Assembly (NCBI GenBank): GCA_030549775.1
Contig: CM060175.1
Span: 10,252,455-10,316,454, forward strand
Direction: 5' to 3'
Origin: Tamarix chinensis
Lineage: Eukaryota; Streptophyta; Magnoliopsida; Caryophyllales; Tamaricaceae
DNA: 64,000 nucleotides
Positions 26,930 to 40,000 of the stretch are shown here, in pieces. The notes beneath the pieces are model-generated. The model made no database searches and was not told the DNA's origin. It saw nothing but the letters and a program-made list of their open reading frames with translations. The translations under genes were made by a program, and so were the position numbers. Position 1 is the stretch's first letter; every line of letters starts with the position of its first letter.

Positions 26930-27720
26930 CAAAATTATTGAAATACCCCTTACTTGTATAATTATTAAGTCATCCCTCTTTACTTACCAAATTATCATAT
27001 TACCCTCTATGTTGCATAATTACCAAATTACCCCTTACTTGTGTTAGGTTACCAAATTATCCTCCATACTCATTAAGTCACCAACTTTACCCCTTATACT
27101 TTTTAAGTTACCAATTTACCCTTTTAATGGGCTAAATTACCGTATTACCCTTTATACTTATTTAAATTACCAAATTGCCTTTAGGCTCATTAAGTCACCA
27201 ATCATCCTTCATGTTTGTTATACTTGTCAAATTTCTCATTTGATTGGTTAGATTACCAAATTGCCCTTCTTCATTATTACAATTACCAAATTGCCCTTTT
27301 AGTTGGTTAAATTACGAAATTGTCATTCTCCATTATTATAATTACCATTTTACCCGTTTAATTGGTTAAATTACCAAATTGCCCTTCTCCATTATTATAA
27401 TTACTATTTTACCCCTCTTCATTATTATATTTACCATTTCCCCCTCTTTCTACAAATTACCAAAATGCCCTTCCTTTACACCAATTTACCATTTTGCCTT
27501 TCTACTTTATTGAGTTACCATTCTACCCTTCCTGTATACCAATTCACCATTTTACCCTTCTACTTTATTAAATTACCATTTCACCCTTCCTTTACACCAA
27601 TTTACCATTTTACCCCTTTAATTCCAAAATTACCATTTTCCCATTTACCATTTTCCCCCTTCACTTACAAAATTACCATTTTGCCCCATTTACTTACAAA
27701 ATTACCATTTTCGCTAAAAT
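26930..27720. repeat. TTACC minisatellite in LTR copy 3
   Basis: Dozens of AAATTACCAAATTACCCTT and AATTACCATTTTACCC variants in irregular tandem units of roughly 20-40 bp. It lies at the position that carries the 25-bp minisatellite in copy 2. Confidence 0.75.
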
Positions 27721-30700
27721 ACCCTCATTACATAAAATATCAATATTAATGCTCCATACCCCTCATTCAAACTCCACCAACTTGTTATTTATCATAATAA
27801 TCATTAGCACCTACACTCATTTAGGCCACACTCTTACATAAGAAATATTACTAAAATGCCTCTAGGGCCCATAATAGCAATATTTATGCAACAATTGCCA
27901 CATTAACATAACATATCATAGATAAGTACTTAACATCTTTATTAACAACAAAGCTCCTTTCTAAAGCATTATATCTACACATGACACATAAATTAGCATG
28001 CTTTCCTTTTTATCAATCAATACAAGCAACTAAATACATTATACTTAACAACAAATATCATACATATAACATATTAAAAATCCTAATATGCTAGCATATG
28101 TATATCCATACGTTTAAGTAAGGTTTAGCAATTACTTTATTTTGCGCAAAAATCAAACCTTATAAGTACTTTAGTTAAAGATTCAAGCTTTGATTAGTAA
28201 AAATCAATCCCTAAAAATAATATCAAAATTAGCATACTAAAAGTAGGAAAATCAAAGGAATAATTTTTCTTATATCAAAAGCTTAATTAATACATAATGC
28301 ATCAACTATTTTTATACCTTAAAATTAATTAATGATTAGGCTAAAATTAAGGCAGACTCACATTGCATGTAAAAATGAAAGGGGAAGGGGTTGAAGGAGA
28401 GGTGGAAGAAGGAAGGGTGTTGGTTTGGGTTGGGGTTTTGGGGGCTAGGAGGAGGGCGGATGGAGGAGAATTAGGGTAGGGTTTAGGTGCAAGGGTGGAG
28501 TAGGGGTGTAGGTGGTGGTCCGGGATGGATGATTGACGCCTAAGGGCTGTAGAGGCAGTGACTATAGGCTAGGAAAAGTGGGTCAAAGGTTGGAAAAAGG
28601 AGGAGAAGGAAGGAAAAGAAGAAGGAAAAGGAGGGGTTGCAGGGCTAGTTTTCGGCTAAGGGAGGTAAGGGTGGTAGTGGAGGTTGTAGGGAGTAGGTTG
28701 GTGGCTTAGGAGGTGGCAGAAATGGCAAAACAATAATGGAGGGCAGTGGTGCAGGGAGGAGGCCAAAAAGTGAGGGAAAAGAAAAGAAGAGGAAAGAGGG
28801 TGGCTGTAGGGCTCGAGGGAGTGGCTTGGTGGTGTAGGATGGTAGTAGGGGGTGGTGTAGGTGGTTGGTAGGGTGGTGGCAGCGACAGAATGAGGGTGGC
28901 GGAGCAAAATAGGGGAAGGAAATGAAAGGAGAAGAAAAGGAGAAGAAGGGGTCGGGAGAGGAAAAGAAGGGGTTCAAATGGGGCAGGATGAAGCAAGAGG
29001 GAAGAAGAAAAAGAAGAGGGAGAAGAAGGGAGGTAGGTGTGGCCAGTCAGGGTAGGTTGTAGGTGGTAGGGGTGTCAGGGTTGTAGGGAGAGGGAAGGGA
29101 AAGAAGTGGAAAGGAATGGCACACGGCAGGGGGTGAAGGGCATGTTTGGTTCAAAAATGGGAAGAAAAGGATAGGGGGATAGAGGGGGAGAGAGGGCTGA
29201 GTTGTAGGGAGGTAGGTGGTGGTAGGGAGGAGTTGTAAGGATTGGCATGTCATGCTCGATGGTTGGGGAAGGAGGAGGAAGAAGAGAAAAAGAAATAAAG
29301 AAGGAGAGAAGGAAGTCGGTCAGGTAGGGAGAAAAGAAAGAATAGATCGGCCTGTGCGCAAAGGAGAGGGGAGAAAAGAAAAGAAGAACTAGGCTGGCCC
29401 AGTCAGGGGGAGGAAGGAAAAGAAAAGAAGAAGAGGGGAGTGGGTTGGGGTAGACGTGTGGGAGAAAGAGAAGGGAGGAAAGGAAAAGAAATGGGATGTT
29501 GGCCCAATGCGCAGGGGAGAGGGTCACAGCTTGGTGGCCCGAAGGGAAAGAAAAGGAAAAAAGGAAAAGGCAAAAGGGAAAATGGGAAGAACTAAGATAA
29601 AATAATTTATGGAATAATATAATTTAATATTTTTGATAGATAAATTAATGTAATAATATAATTTAATATATTGGTTTAAGAAGGATAATTTTAGTAAAAT
29701 ATTGGTTTGAAAAATTATTTAAATAAAATGAGTATGATAAAATAACAAAATAATTATTTTAATTTATTAAATATTCATATCTAATTTTATATACTCAAAC
29801 ATCTACAAAACAATTAAATTAAATAAATTTAAAAGTTAATTTATCCCAAATAAAGGCTATTTATTAAATTATCTTTTTTTTTTAAATCTTGGGGTATTAT
29901 AGCTATTCCCTCACTCCTTTTCTAAATCTAACTCCCATCTTACTTAAGATCAAAATAAAAGTAGCTAAAGAAGGGATTAGAAGAGGAAAGGAAGATCGGA
30001 AACAAAATTTAAGGATAGAAAATGTGGGCAAAGCAAGTACGAAGAAAATAGGGCAGCTTAGAGGTTAGGCAAGAAGGAAGAAAATGAAGTATTTCTATTC
30101 AATTTACTGAGGGTTTCTAGTGGAAAAAATAAGGGTAAGGGGTGTATAAATCAAGACCCCAAAATCCTATCTTGACTCCAAGCTTCCATGTGCACAATCT
30201 TGGAGGTTCAAAGCTAGCATTTTGCCATCAAGATTAAATGGTGAAATTATATTGTTCACGCAATGTGCCACAGAAATTTGGAATCATAAGAAAGGAAAAA
30301 GAAAAAAAAGAGAGGGAATTGAAGCCAAAATCTCCAAGGGTTGTAGGGCTGAATCTTGCACTCAAGAATCTCATAGAAGAGAGAGAAAAGGAAGAAGAAG
30401 AAGAAGAAGAAGGTGGTGCTAAAGTCATGAAAGTGACTTTAGAGAATTACCATATAAAACAACTAAAAATTGGTAAAGTGGGTTAAAAATGCTTACTTTT
30501 TTATAAAAATCATGAATAAACCACTTAAACATAATCACAATGCTAAAAAAAAATTTAGGGACAGATTTGTAATGAAAAATGAGCCCAAAGAACACTGGCT
30601 CAGTTAAACCATTCGATTGGTACCTCAAACCAGTTGATCGGTTTGATGAGTTTCAAAACACAAATTTAAAGAACAAACCAACCGATAGATGACTAGTCAA

Positions 30701-30844
30701 TTGGTTTTTCAATAAAAACCAATTTTCTTCCAAAACCATATCAATATTAAACACACCTCTAAACGACAATCAAACATACTTAGGTCACAGTTAGATGCAT
30801 AGATTAACACACATTAAAGACCCTAAAAAGTGGGGGTATTAACA

Positions 30845-33654
30845 TTACTATCAGATTAGGGGTATAGATAAAAACATGTATTCATAGCACATGGTAAGTA
30901 CCCACACAGATTACAAAAAAAGTCTTAGAAGGTAAATATTAATTTGGATTCATATGAGTAGAATATAACATGCTCCACTATTTTATTTATATTGAGTTTA
31001 GGGACTGTACTATTCTTAAACCAGTGGAAGTCTAAAGCACATTCTCAAGAACAAAACATCTGAGCTACTATTATCATCCGATAGAACGGATTTGAAAGCA
31101 TCACCTCCTCAGGGAAAAATGCTCTTGAACCACTATTATCATCCGGTAAAATGGATATAAAAACATCACCTTGGTCCTGACTCACGTACTCTTCCACTTT
31201 AAATCATTAGTGTATTAACCATTAGTTTATGCAATTCATATTCTTATTCACGATGAGCATAGACCCTAATATTCTTAATCATGTGGAACACACCGAAGCA
31301 CCTTTTTAGGAATAACACACTTAAGCCACTATTATCATCTAGTGAATTGAATATGAAAAAATCTTCTTCTCGGGACAAAATACTCTTGAGCCACTATTAT
31401 CATTCGGTAGAATGGATATGAAAATATCACCTTAACCCAACTCATGTGATATTTCACTTTAAATGATTAATGTCTTATTCATGATTGATTTATAGGTACA
31501 GAACATGTTAAGGTAGATAAGCACATCATATAGGTCATAAGGTCGTTCTCCTAAGTTAAGATCTTTATTTTCCTCAAAACCCTAATTTTACACTTTAGGC
31601 ATAAATTCTCCCATATTGATCATTTATCCACCAAATTTAGTAAATATTCCTCAAATATTTTTATTAATAACATATCTAAAATTCAAGGTCTAACTTCCCA
31701 CATTTTATACATGCGATAATAGCCTTATATCAAAAGTTATTATTCCTAGGGCCTATAAACCCTAGTTTCACAATTCTAACATAACTTTCACGTAAAGCTC
31801 AAACACTTACTAAATTTAATATACATTTCCAAAACACTGATATTAACAGTATATTCGATTTTTGTGGTCTAATTCTACATTTTTACACATGTGATAATAA
31901 CCTTTTTGATTTAAAGTTATTATTCCCAAATCAACCTAATTTCATACTTTATTAAACTTAGGTCATTCACAACTACTCCAACACTTCATGTAGGTTACTT
32001 AACACATTTTGGATGATATAATACTTTAGAATACCATGATTCTCATATTTAACCCATGTTGACCAAAATACTCTTATTGGTAAACTAACCCTTATTTCAT
32101 GCAAGTATCATATGTTTAGTAACATTATTCATAAATTCAAATTTTCTCCAAAGGAATTGCCATAATCATCCCACATTCATCATACCATAATTAAAACTCA
32201 TGATACAACTATACTTTATACCAAAGGTTTTCCACATAAAATAACAATATCATGTGAACCCTACTTATTCTTTACTATTATATAATACCAACCACATATC
32301 ATAGTGTCAACAATCATGTATGATTTCACATAATCACAGTAACATATTACAAAACATGTATAACACTTAGCAATCAAGAACCCTAGACTACGATAAGTAT
32401 CCCTACTAATATGACTCCGGTCTCTACACTCAGTCTCGTAATCTACTTCTTTTGGGACCTTTGGAGTATCACCTAAGAATAAATAACAAAACATAATTAG
32501 AATTAATGATATAATTAATAAGAGGTTAAAGAAATGGAAGGGTAAAAGAGTGAGAAAAACCAAACTAAGGTTCGAAGGAGTCTCATCCTAAATGGTGCAA
32601 CAAGAAGAGACTTTGGTTGTGTTAACTGAAGGAGGGGTGATACGTTTGGTGGTTGTTACCAAAATGGAGGAGGAAAAGCTTTGGCCAAAGCTATTGAAGT
32701 GGAGGAGGGAGCTTCGGCCAGAGCTGCTAAAGGGGAGTGGGTTAGGCTGTGATTGAATTTGCAGTAGCAAGGATAAGGAAAGGGAGAAGGTGGTTATGGT
32801 GGCTGTTGGTATATGTGGTGGGTTTGGTTTTTGGTGGAGATGGCCGAAAGGCAAGGGGACCACTAGCTATTGGTGATGCAACCAAATAAAGAAAAGAAAA
32901 TGGGCAGCTGTGTAAGATGCTGAAGGGGAAAGGGGGAGCACTGGTAGTTTTGGCCAATGGCGAGGGGTAGGTAGTGGTGGCTTTTACTGGTGGTGGTGAA
33001 GGAGAAATGGCAAGGGTTGTCCGTGGGGGTATGGTTGCTTCGGTTTGCCTTGCCAGTGGGGGCTTTTCGTGGTGGTATTTGCAACGGCAAAGAGGGGAAA
33101 TGAAGGAGGGGGAAGGCTACGTTTGGTGTGCAATATTTCGATAGACAAACATGGGGTGAAGGGGGTAGATGCATGCATTAAATGTACCTTATATACATAC
33201 ATGCATGTAGGAAAAGGAAAAGGAGAGTTAAGGTAATTGGGTAACAAAATTCAACCCCTAACCCTAGAAATGAGGAAGGATGAGTTGATGGAGGTAGAGG
33301 GATAGGCTTGGCAAGAAAAAGATAAGAGAAGAGAAAGGTGAGGATCAACAAAGATGGACTAAAAAAATAAAATAAATAAGGAGGAGGAAAGAAAAAGTGT
33401 GTGTGTGTGTGTTTAGATTTAGATTTAGATTAACATAAATTAGGTTAGAGTATGAGGATTATTAATTTAAATGATCATTCGAAATTAGGTTTAAGTTAGA
33501 GAAGATATTAATAACCCAAAGTAAAATTAGGATTAGGCTAGAATTTATGATTAAGAAGTTAGGGTAAGATAGAAATATTAATTTTATGATATTAGAATTA
33601 TGCTATGATATTAATTACTCAGGGTTTGAGTTAGCTAAAATTCAGGGTATTACA
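30845..33654 (-). mobile_element. Truncated long gypsy LTR, copy D
   Basis: The 5' end on the minus strand is TGTAATACCCTGAATTTTAG at 33654. The C-rich part is at 32580-33250 and four diverged array motifs lie at 31060-31420 (for example CCACTATTATCATCCGGTA). About 1.5 kb of the 3' end is missing on the left, where copy B begins. The 5-bp sequence right of the edge is GTAAC; its partner was not found. Confidence 0.6.
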
Positions 33655-33845
33655 GTAACTATATATATATATATATAAGGGGTAGAATATGTAAAATATG
33701 CATTTTATTGGAAATGCATGTTTTTTATAAAATGTGCATAAGTTTGTAAATAAATGTGCATTTATTTTTTGACGTATAAATTATATCAACATTAATGTCT
33801 TTTTAAGAAAAAAATTATATAATTTTTTTAATAACAGAATTCTAA

Positions 33846-33908
<63 letters not shown>

Positions 33909-34044
33909 CTTTATATAGTGATACCATTACCACACCCCAGGATGAGGATGAAGGTTTAGATTAGGGTCATTTAGACATAATATTTAAATGTATAAATAAT
34001 TGTGATAATTATTGTTAAATTTCTTATTTTGACTATTTAGTACT

Positions 34045-34075
<31 letters not shown>

Positions 34076-34140
34076 TGATATTTAATTTTATATATTGATA
34101 TTTTGCCTATTTCATATTCTATATATATATATATAGTTAG
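33655..34140. repeat. (TA)n microsatellites
   Basis: TA runs at 33660-33677, 33848-33904 (the longest), 34047-34070 and 34120-34136, separated by AT-rich DNA. A short (GT)8 run lies just outside at about 33396-33412. Confidence 0.85.
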
Positions 34141-34166
34141 TCAGACAAACAGATACGAATCATTAA

Positions 34167-34493
34167 TACTAAAAAAGTGTTGGAAAAAAACCGTCGTCAA
34201 TTTGTGGGAGGTTCAAATTTATATAAAAAAAAATTGTTGCAAAAAATTAAAAAAATTGAGAAAAAGCCGAAATGATTTGCAATAAAGTTGTTACAATTTA
34301 TGCTTTTACCCATGATATTTATTGTTTTTCGATGTCTGAAGTTTTACATCAATTTTTTTTCCATGGAATAGCTGCTGAGAGCTTTTTGCTAAGACTTGTC
34401 ATCCGTAAAATATTTACGTACACTAATTTACTTTTAGCAATGACAAAAGTCTGTACAAAAATAAAAAATTAAAAAATATTTTTTCTTGTAGTG
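34167..34493. mobile_element. CACTA-like MITE remnant
   Basis: The right edge TTTTTTCTTGTAGTG is the reverse complement of CACTACAAGAAAAAA, the standard CACTA/Spm terminus. The left edge TACTAAAAAAGTGTTGG is a worn version. The 327-bp interior is non-coding. No matching 3-bp duplication was found. Confidence 0.45.
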
Positions 34494-35561
34494 ATATATC
34501 ATAATCAAAAAATTTATGAAATTTGGATTAAGATTTAAACAAAATAGAATAAAAATTAGAGTAAAAACAAATAAGCTGATTGGTGTCCGAAAACAAATCG
34601 ACTAGTTCTATTAACTATTAAGTATAAAATTCTCTTTGGGAATATTGGTATCCTCCATACTAGTAAGCTGATCTCTTAGAAACTCAAATTCACTTAATAT
34701 TTTCAAGTATTTTCCAAAACATTTCACATCCACGAGATTAATACACGTTCAAATAATTATTAAACATCAAATTTTCAATAATATAAGGTTTAAAAATGGG
34801 ATATTATATGAGAATGTTCAACTGTATTTTTTTTTTGGTTCGCTTAATTCATTGTCTTCTTTTGAAAATTCGATGCATTAGTATTGGTTAAAAATAATTG
34901 ATGGTGTTATAGTATATATTTGGAGAAGGGTTTTAAACTTAAATACCAATTTTTCAATCATAGTTTTTTAAGTTTATATTATTTTCTTAATAAAATTACT
35001 TTTTAAATAAAATAAGATAAATGACAGCTACAACCATCAGCTATCACATATACAGTCTAGTGACGATAACTTGAAACTAAAACTTGAGTACTGAATGTTT
35101 TGGTTCAAAATTTTCATCTGTCATTTTTATACACCTTTAGAATCATCTTCACTTACGTGCAGTGATTTGTACTCACGCATGACCTTTAAATAAGGAAATT
35201 AAAAAAATTAAAAAAAAAACAATTAATCAGATTCAATCAAGACCTTTTCTCTCTATTATGCATGAAATTGAATCGACGCTCAGATCAAGAGATTGCGATG
35301 AACAAACTAATGGTCAAATGTCAATGGTAAGAGACGTCTACTTCAGTAATATGATAATGTGTAGCATAAAAAAATGAAAATGAAAAATAATAAACATAAG
35401 GAGGAGGAGGCGGAGAAGACTGAGACATCAAGAACTCTAGAAAGCAAAACGCAGGCTTGCAAGAAGCATATGTCAGTTTCCTCAACCAAAAAAAATCAAA
35501 ATAAACAAAATTCCACGACTATAGATAGATAACATCCGAAGAGCAAATTCCTATATCAGCA
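34494..35561. other. Upstream region of the ankyrin gene
   Basis: No gene was recognised. It is AT-rich DNA, with the presumed promoter of the ankyrin-PGG gene in the last few hundred bases. I could not single out a convincing TATA box. Confidence 0.4.
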
Positions 35562-37011
35562 ATGGATGGATCGTTTGAGATTGCAGCCAACACCACACAA
35601 ACAATCCATCAGCTGTTGACGCAAAATCTCCAAATTCTCAATCAAAGCACATTGACTTCATCAACAAATCCATTACACATAGCCTGTGAATCAGGAAACT
35701 TAGGTACTTGAAATCAAGCCACATTTCAGCCAGGATCTGAACCCAGAAGGCTATTCACCGTTACACCTAGCATCTGGAAATGGGTACGTTGAAATTGTGA
35801 GAGAACTAGCAACTCTTGACCCAAAGCTATGCCGCCTTGCAGGAAAAGATGGAACCACTCCGCTCCACATTGCTGCAATTAAAGGCAAAGCAGATGTCAT
35901 AAGGGAGATGATTTCACGTTGCACTGAGTGTGTTGCCGATGTTACGACCCAGGGGGAGACTGCGCTATCGCTTGCTGTTCGGAATAGCCAGTTCCAGAGC
36001 GCAAGAGTCATAGTGGATTGGATCATGGAAAATGATAAAGAAGAGGTTTTGAACATGAAGAACGAGCAAGGCAATAATGTCCTCCACCTTGCTACCTGGA
36101 AAAAACAGAGGCAGGCAAGTTTGACACTTGACACCTCGACTCCATATGTAGCTAGCTAGGCAAAAGAGGAAGAAAGAAAGGGATCTAGTAGATTGACTAA
36201 TTATTGTATATGTTTTATTTCCCAGGTGTTGGAATTATTACTTGGAAATGGAACTGGAATCTCGAACAAATTGGAGGTAAATGGCATCAACCAACATGGA
36301 TTAACACCCTTAGATGTTCTGCAACTATTTCCGAGCGAAGCAGGAGACAGAGAAATTCAGGAGATCCTTTGCAACGCAGGAGCATTAAAAGCTCGAGAAA
36401 TCTCTCCCAATGTTGTTGAAATCTCACCAACGTCGAAGCACCATCACGAAGCAAACAATTGTACAGTGCGCAACACTCGTCGACCTAATGTGGTCGAGTA
36501 CTTCAAATATCGGAAAGGAAGAGACTCTCCAAGCCATGTGCGTGACGTCCTGCTAATCATAGCAGTCTTAGTAGCAACAGCAACGTATCAGGTGGGAATC
36601 AACCCTCCTGGTGGTATATGGCAAGATAACAGTGAAGCCCAAGGAATAACCAATAATGGCAACAGCAGTGATACGCCGCTTGCAGGGAAGTCAATTCTGG
36701 CTACTTACGGTAGCGCAACATTTGTAGCGTTTGCATTCCTCAATTCGATTGGATTGGCGGTCTCTATTGTTATGATTATCATCCTCACCGGCGAGTTCCC
36801 TCTGCGGTTAGAGCTTCACGTCTGCCTCATTGCTTTTTGGACCACGTACACTATATCGCTGGGGAGTGTTGCACCAGAAAATATCCGTGTCTTTATTACA
36901 GTTTGTACTTCAATTCTACCCACTCTTGTACCCGTCATGTTCATTCGGTTGAGAGACCACGTAAGTAGTTTGGCAAAGCTTGTGCTTGCCAAAGTACCTC
37001 GTTGGAGATAG
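35562..37011 (+). CDS. Ankyrin-repeat PGG-domain membrane protein (ITN1/ACD6-like), frame disrupted near N-terminus
   Basis: Plant ankyrin/PGG proteins are plasma-membrane or endomembrane proteins linked to defence and stress signalling. The first ATG (35562) opens a frame reaching NPLHIACESGNLGT and then TGA at 35709-35711. The ankyrin frame resumes one base over with VLEIKPHFSQDLNPEG, then EGYSPLHLASGNGYVEIV, DGTTPLHIAAIKGKADVI, QGETALSLAVRN and QGNNVLHLATW repeats. Exon 1 ends at 36114 and exon 2 runs 36226-37011. Exon 2 carries a last ankyrin repeat (HGLTPLDVL), then the PGG motif (36607-36615) in a domain with about four membrane helices (for example VLLIIAVLVATATYQVGI). It ends in VPRWR. 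If the frameshift is real, translation could only start at an internal ATG such as 35797 and would lose the first repeats, so a pseudogene is possible. Confidence 0.8.
35700..35711 (+). other. Frameshift and stop in the ankyrin gene
   Basis: TTA GGT ACT TGA ends the first frame. The conserved continuation starts GTA CTT GAA in the next frame. Compared with the usual GNL-x-x-VLEIKP spacing, a net loss of five bases (or gain of one) fits. An assembly error cannot be excluded. Confidence 0.7.
36115..36225 (+). other. GC-AG intron of the ankyrin gene
   Basis: The exon ends CAG and the intron begins GCAAGT, the classic GC donor. The acceptor is TTTATTTCCCAG. The 111-bp intron is phase 0 and joins KKQRQ to VLELLLGNG, as expected for an ankyrin repeat. 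Confidence 0.85.
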
Positions 37012-40000
37012 AGTCAGTCAACCTTGTGAAATAATAAACAGTAATGCAGAGCATACTGTAGTATATTTTACCTTGCTGTAAAGAAAGATTTATCTAACTC
37101 TTCTCCCACATGATATCCAAGAGATGCTAATACCAACAATTCAGGGTCACCAATATAAGCAACTAAGCATACATACATGGGCAGTAAAGTGTCCAGATTA
37201 AATGATGCCAACTCTGGTTCCAAAAAAAGAAAAATCCAGTAGATCCAGTCGATATTTTTAGGGTTGCTTGCTCGAGAGTCCACCTCCTCAGCATTGAGCA
37301 GCAAGGTGAAGTCAAAGAAGAAGAGAAGATGACAACGAAGAAAATACAGTCGATCGAGTCAATAGTCTGACTCTCTGTTAGTATATTTTTAGGGTCGAGA
37401 GAGAAATATGCAGGAGGATAATTTGAAGGGTTCCTAGCCAAAATAATTGAATATCCTGAGATCAGCATTACTTCACAATCAAATACATTAGATCCACACC
37501 GCTTTAAGCAACAGGAAGATAAGGATGGGTAACAATTGAGAAGTAAAGAAACTTAAAGCTGATGAACTTATGTTCCATTCAACTCAAGAAAAGACCAAAC
37601 TTGGCACATATAAACTTGCTCTCCCAATCACAAAAAAAAAAAGACCCTTGAAAGCGCTCCCATAATACCTGTAAAAGAGAAATGAAGAAAACCAATCCAT
37701 CAGTACACATCAAATTAATCGAATCATCTTTTAAATGAACCATAAGGGAAAAGCAGGTGGAACTAATTTTGGATTGAAATATACAGGGCTTCATCCACAG
37801 CACATTCAACAGTATGCCATTGTGTTTATTGATCTTCTGCCCTTTTTTTCCCTTTTTTTTTTCTGAAACGAGAGATGGGGGATATGGGAAGGTGAAGTCT
37901 ATAACCTTGTGGAATCAATATGAATACGGCACCCGACACCAACCCCTTAAACGATAGCAAACTGCATTCTGCAGACTGGAAAGAGGCATTCACACAAAAA
38001 TCATTCAATGATTACAGACCAAATATAAAATTGTTGAGAGCACCTTCTCCAGACAAGGGATACAACTACAACAAATATAACCTATAGACCTCAAGACAAA
38101 GTAAACAAGAATATGGATATGTCATCATATTCGGCTACAATGAAGAATTAATGGCCTCACAGCATCTACTGAGATTTCTTCACTGGTTTATATAGCAGAA
38201 TGATAAGCCTTTCACATCATCTTTCGAACTACAATTAATGAAAATAAATAGCTTCTGTCTTTAAAATTGATGTTCGCTGGTTATAGGCAAACACCGATCC
38301 ATGAATCTATCATTACAGATCAATCCTTTGACATATCCTAGCCATAAACCATTTTTTCTTTAAAATATTTCCCACTGAACCAACAACTTGTATATCGAAA
38401 ATTTCTTAGGGGAGCCCGACTCACTATTGATCGTATGACCAAAAAAAAAAAATATATATATATATATATAATCATTTATACATTTTTTATATGGTCCCTA
38501 TATCTTTGTGACGAAGTGTTTATGGTGATCCGGACTCACTTAAGAATTTTCATGTCCTGCACAAGCTACTTTGAGTATTATAACTCATTTAACAAAATTT
38601 CACGGTCAAATGAAATAGCGGATAACAGTTACCATGGAATAAATTTGTGACCTCAATACACAATATCAGTTGATATTTTGCAGTATTTGGGTGAAATGCA
38701 ACAGAGAAAAATTCATAGATTTATCACCAATTTATCAGAAATTGGCAATATTTTATGATAAATTATAAATGTAGTATAGAAATAACTTATCATCAATAAA
38801 TTTAATTAATATTATAGAATACTAATTTATTAAAGTCTTTTATTTAAATCCATAAATAAAAATTAGAAGCATATTGCAATAAATAAATAAAAAAAATAGT
38901 TCATGACTTGACAATCACATTATATTATTTATCACATACGACGCTCTAATATTTCAACCATAGGTTTTTTACACACTAGTTACTAAAAAGGGAAATTTAA
39001 ATGAGCATAGAAAATAAAAAGAAATATGAATAATAAAGCACTAATTTCTTTTGGCCTTGTTTCAAGAGCATATAATACAGATGATGATCAAATCCTAATA
39101 TTATTTTCACAAGAAACCTACAATTGCTAGTAAAACCCACAATCAAAATGCAAAAATACAGTTAAGTCCAATAGTAATGTCCCCTTGTAGAAATAAACCC
39201 GTCACAAAATCCTAGAGGGATGTCTGGTATGGGTAACTAGGGAAGAAAAGATACCCATACTTTACTTTTCTTGTGATGTGTATTTAGAATTAAGGAAAAC
39301 TTATACCCATTTACTCTGTAGCCTATACAAAGATATACAAAGGTTCCTCTATTCAAAATACATTGCCCCATACTAAACGTCCCCTAATCAAATAAATGAA
39401 TAATATCTCATGGAAACATGTAGACAACATCCTGAGATGGGACACATTTAGAGGGAAAAAAAAAGGAAGGAAAAAAAAAACATTTTTTTTTTGCAGGTGT
39501 AACCAGCCCGCTAAGGGCTAAGGCATAGTTACCAACAAGAATTATATTTCATTCACTACTAGAAGCAAAATCGGCTAAAGACATAAATAAACAGAGACAT
39601 GAGAGCTATAATTGCAATCATGATTTGTCCGGCACATCCAATAGAATCACATTTGTAGAGAAACAAGGGAGGACATTTAATGTTTCAAAACAATTGTACC
39701 ACCCAACCAAACTGGATGTAGTCTATGGATAAGATGAGGGTTTAGCCTAGGTACTTTAGATCCCATATTCAAATCCTCAAGCAGTTTTAATCGGGTCTTG
39801 CAAAAGTAGTTTGTTACTAGCCATAAGGTAGTGGATGTGAGATTGCATACCTATGGACCCACCTGTTTGGCCGCAATTCGACTCTTACCATCTCTTTAGT
39901 CACAAGAAGTTACCATATATTGCTTTACAATACATCTGACTGCACAACTAATATGCACCTTCCTAGTGGAAATTATGACTATAAGAGGAAGTTCCTTGAA

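Larger units (their letters stand above)
24880..29901 (-). mobile_element. Long gypsy solo LTR, copy 3
   Basis: A 5022-bp LTR with plus-strand edges TGTAACACCCCCAAAATTC and TCTTGGGGTATTATA, flanked by the exact 5-bp duplication GCTAT (24875-24879 and 29902-29906). The right edge has TA where the terminal CA/TG is expected, a single base change. Landmarks match copy 2: stem at 24881-24975, TTAGTACCAGACC, the six-motif array, a minisatellite, the C-rich part (28380-29520) and the purine tract. Open frames of 60-150 codons on the minus strand at 28645-29527 are proline/serine/leucine low complexity and not genes. Confidence 0.8.
17954..30844 (-). mobile_element. Long gypsy LTR, copy B (split by copies 5 and 3)
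   Basis: The plus-strand edges are TATAACATCCTCATTTTTTAC (17954) and GTGGGGGTATTAACA (30844), diverged family termini. Subtracting the two nested LTRs and their duplications leaves about 4.5 kb, the family length, which supports these edges. The target duplication is not clear (CTACT-like left, TTACT right). Landmarks in order include AGGATCCTACCTGAAGG near 22790, TTCCACTTTAAGTGATCAA near 22898, and a CAGTTGATCGG-type repeat absent from other copies. No gene. Confidence 0.6.

Noticed and set aside
28645..29527. Minus-strand open frames of 83-150 codons, Pro/Ser/Leu-rich
   Set aside because: Same LTR low-complexity region in copy 3; codon content follows base composition.
37163..37468. 101-codon minus-strand open frame downstream of the ankyrin gene
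   Set aside because: No recognisable domain and no supporting splice sites or neighbours; likely chance.
39555..39580. CACTACTAGAAG as a possible CACTA end
   Set aside because: No partner end within a sensible distance; a 12-base match alone is weak.
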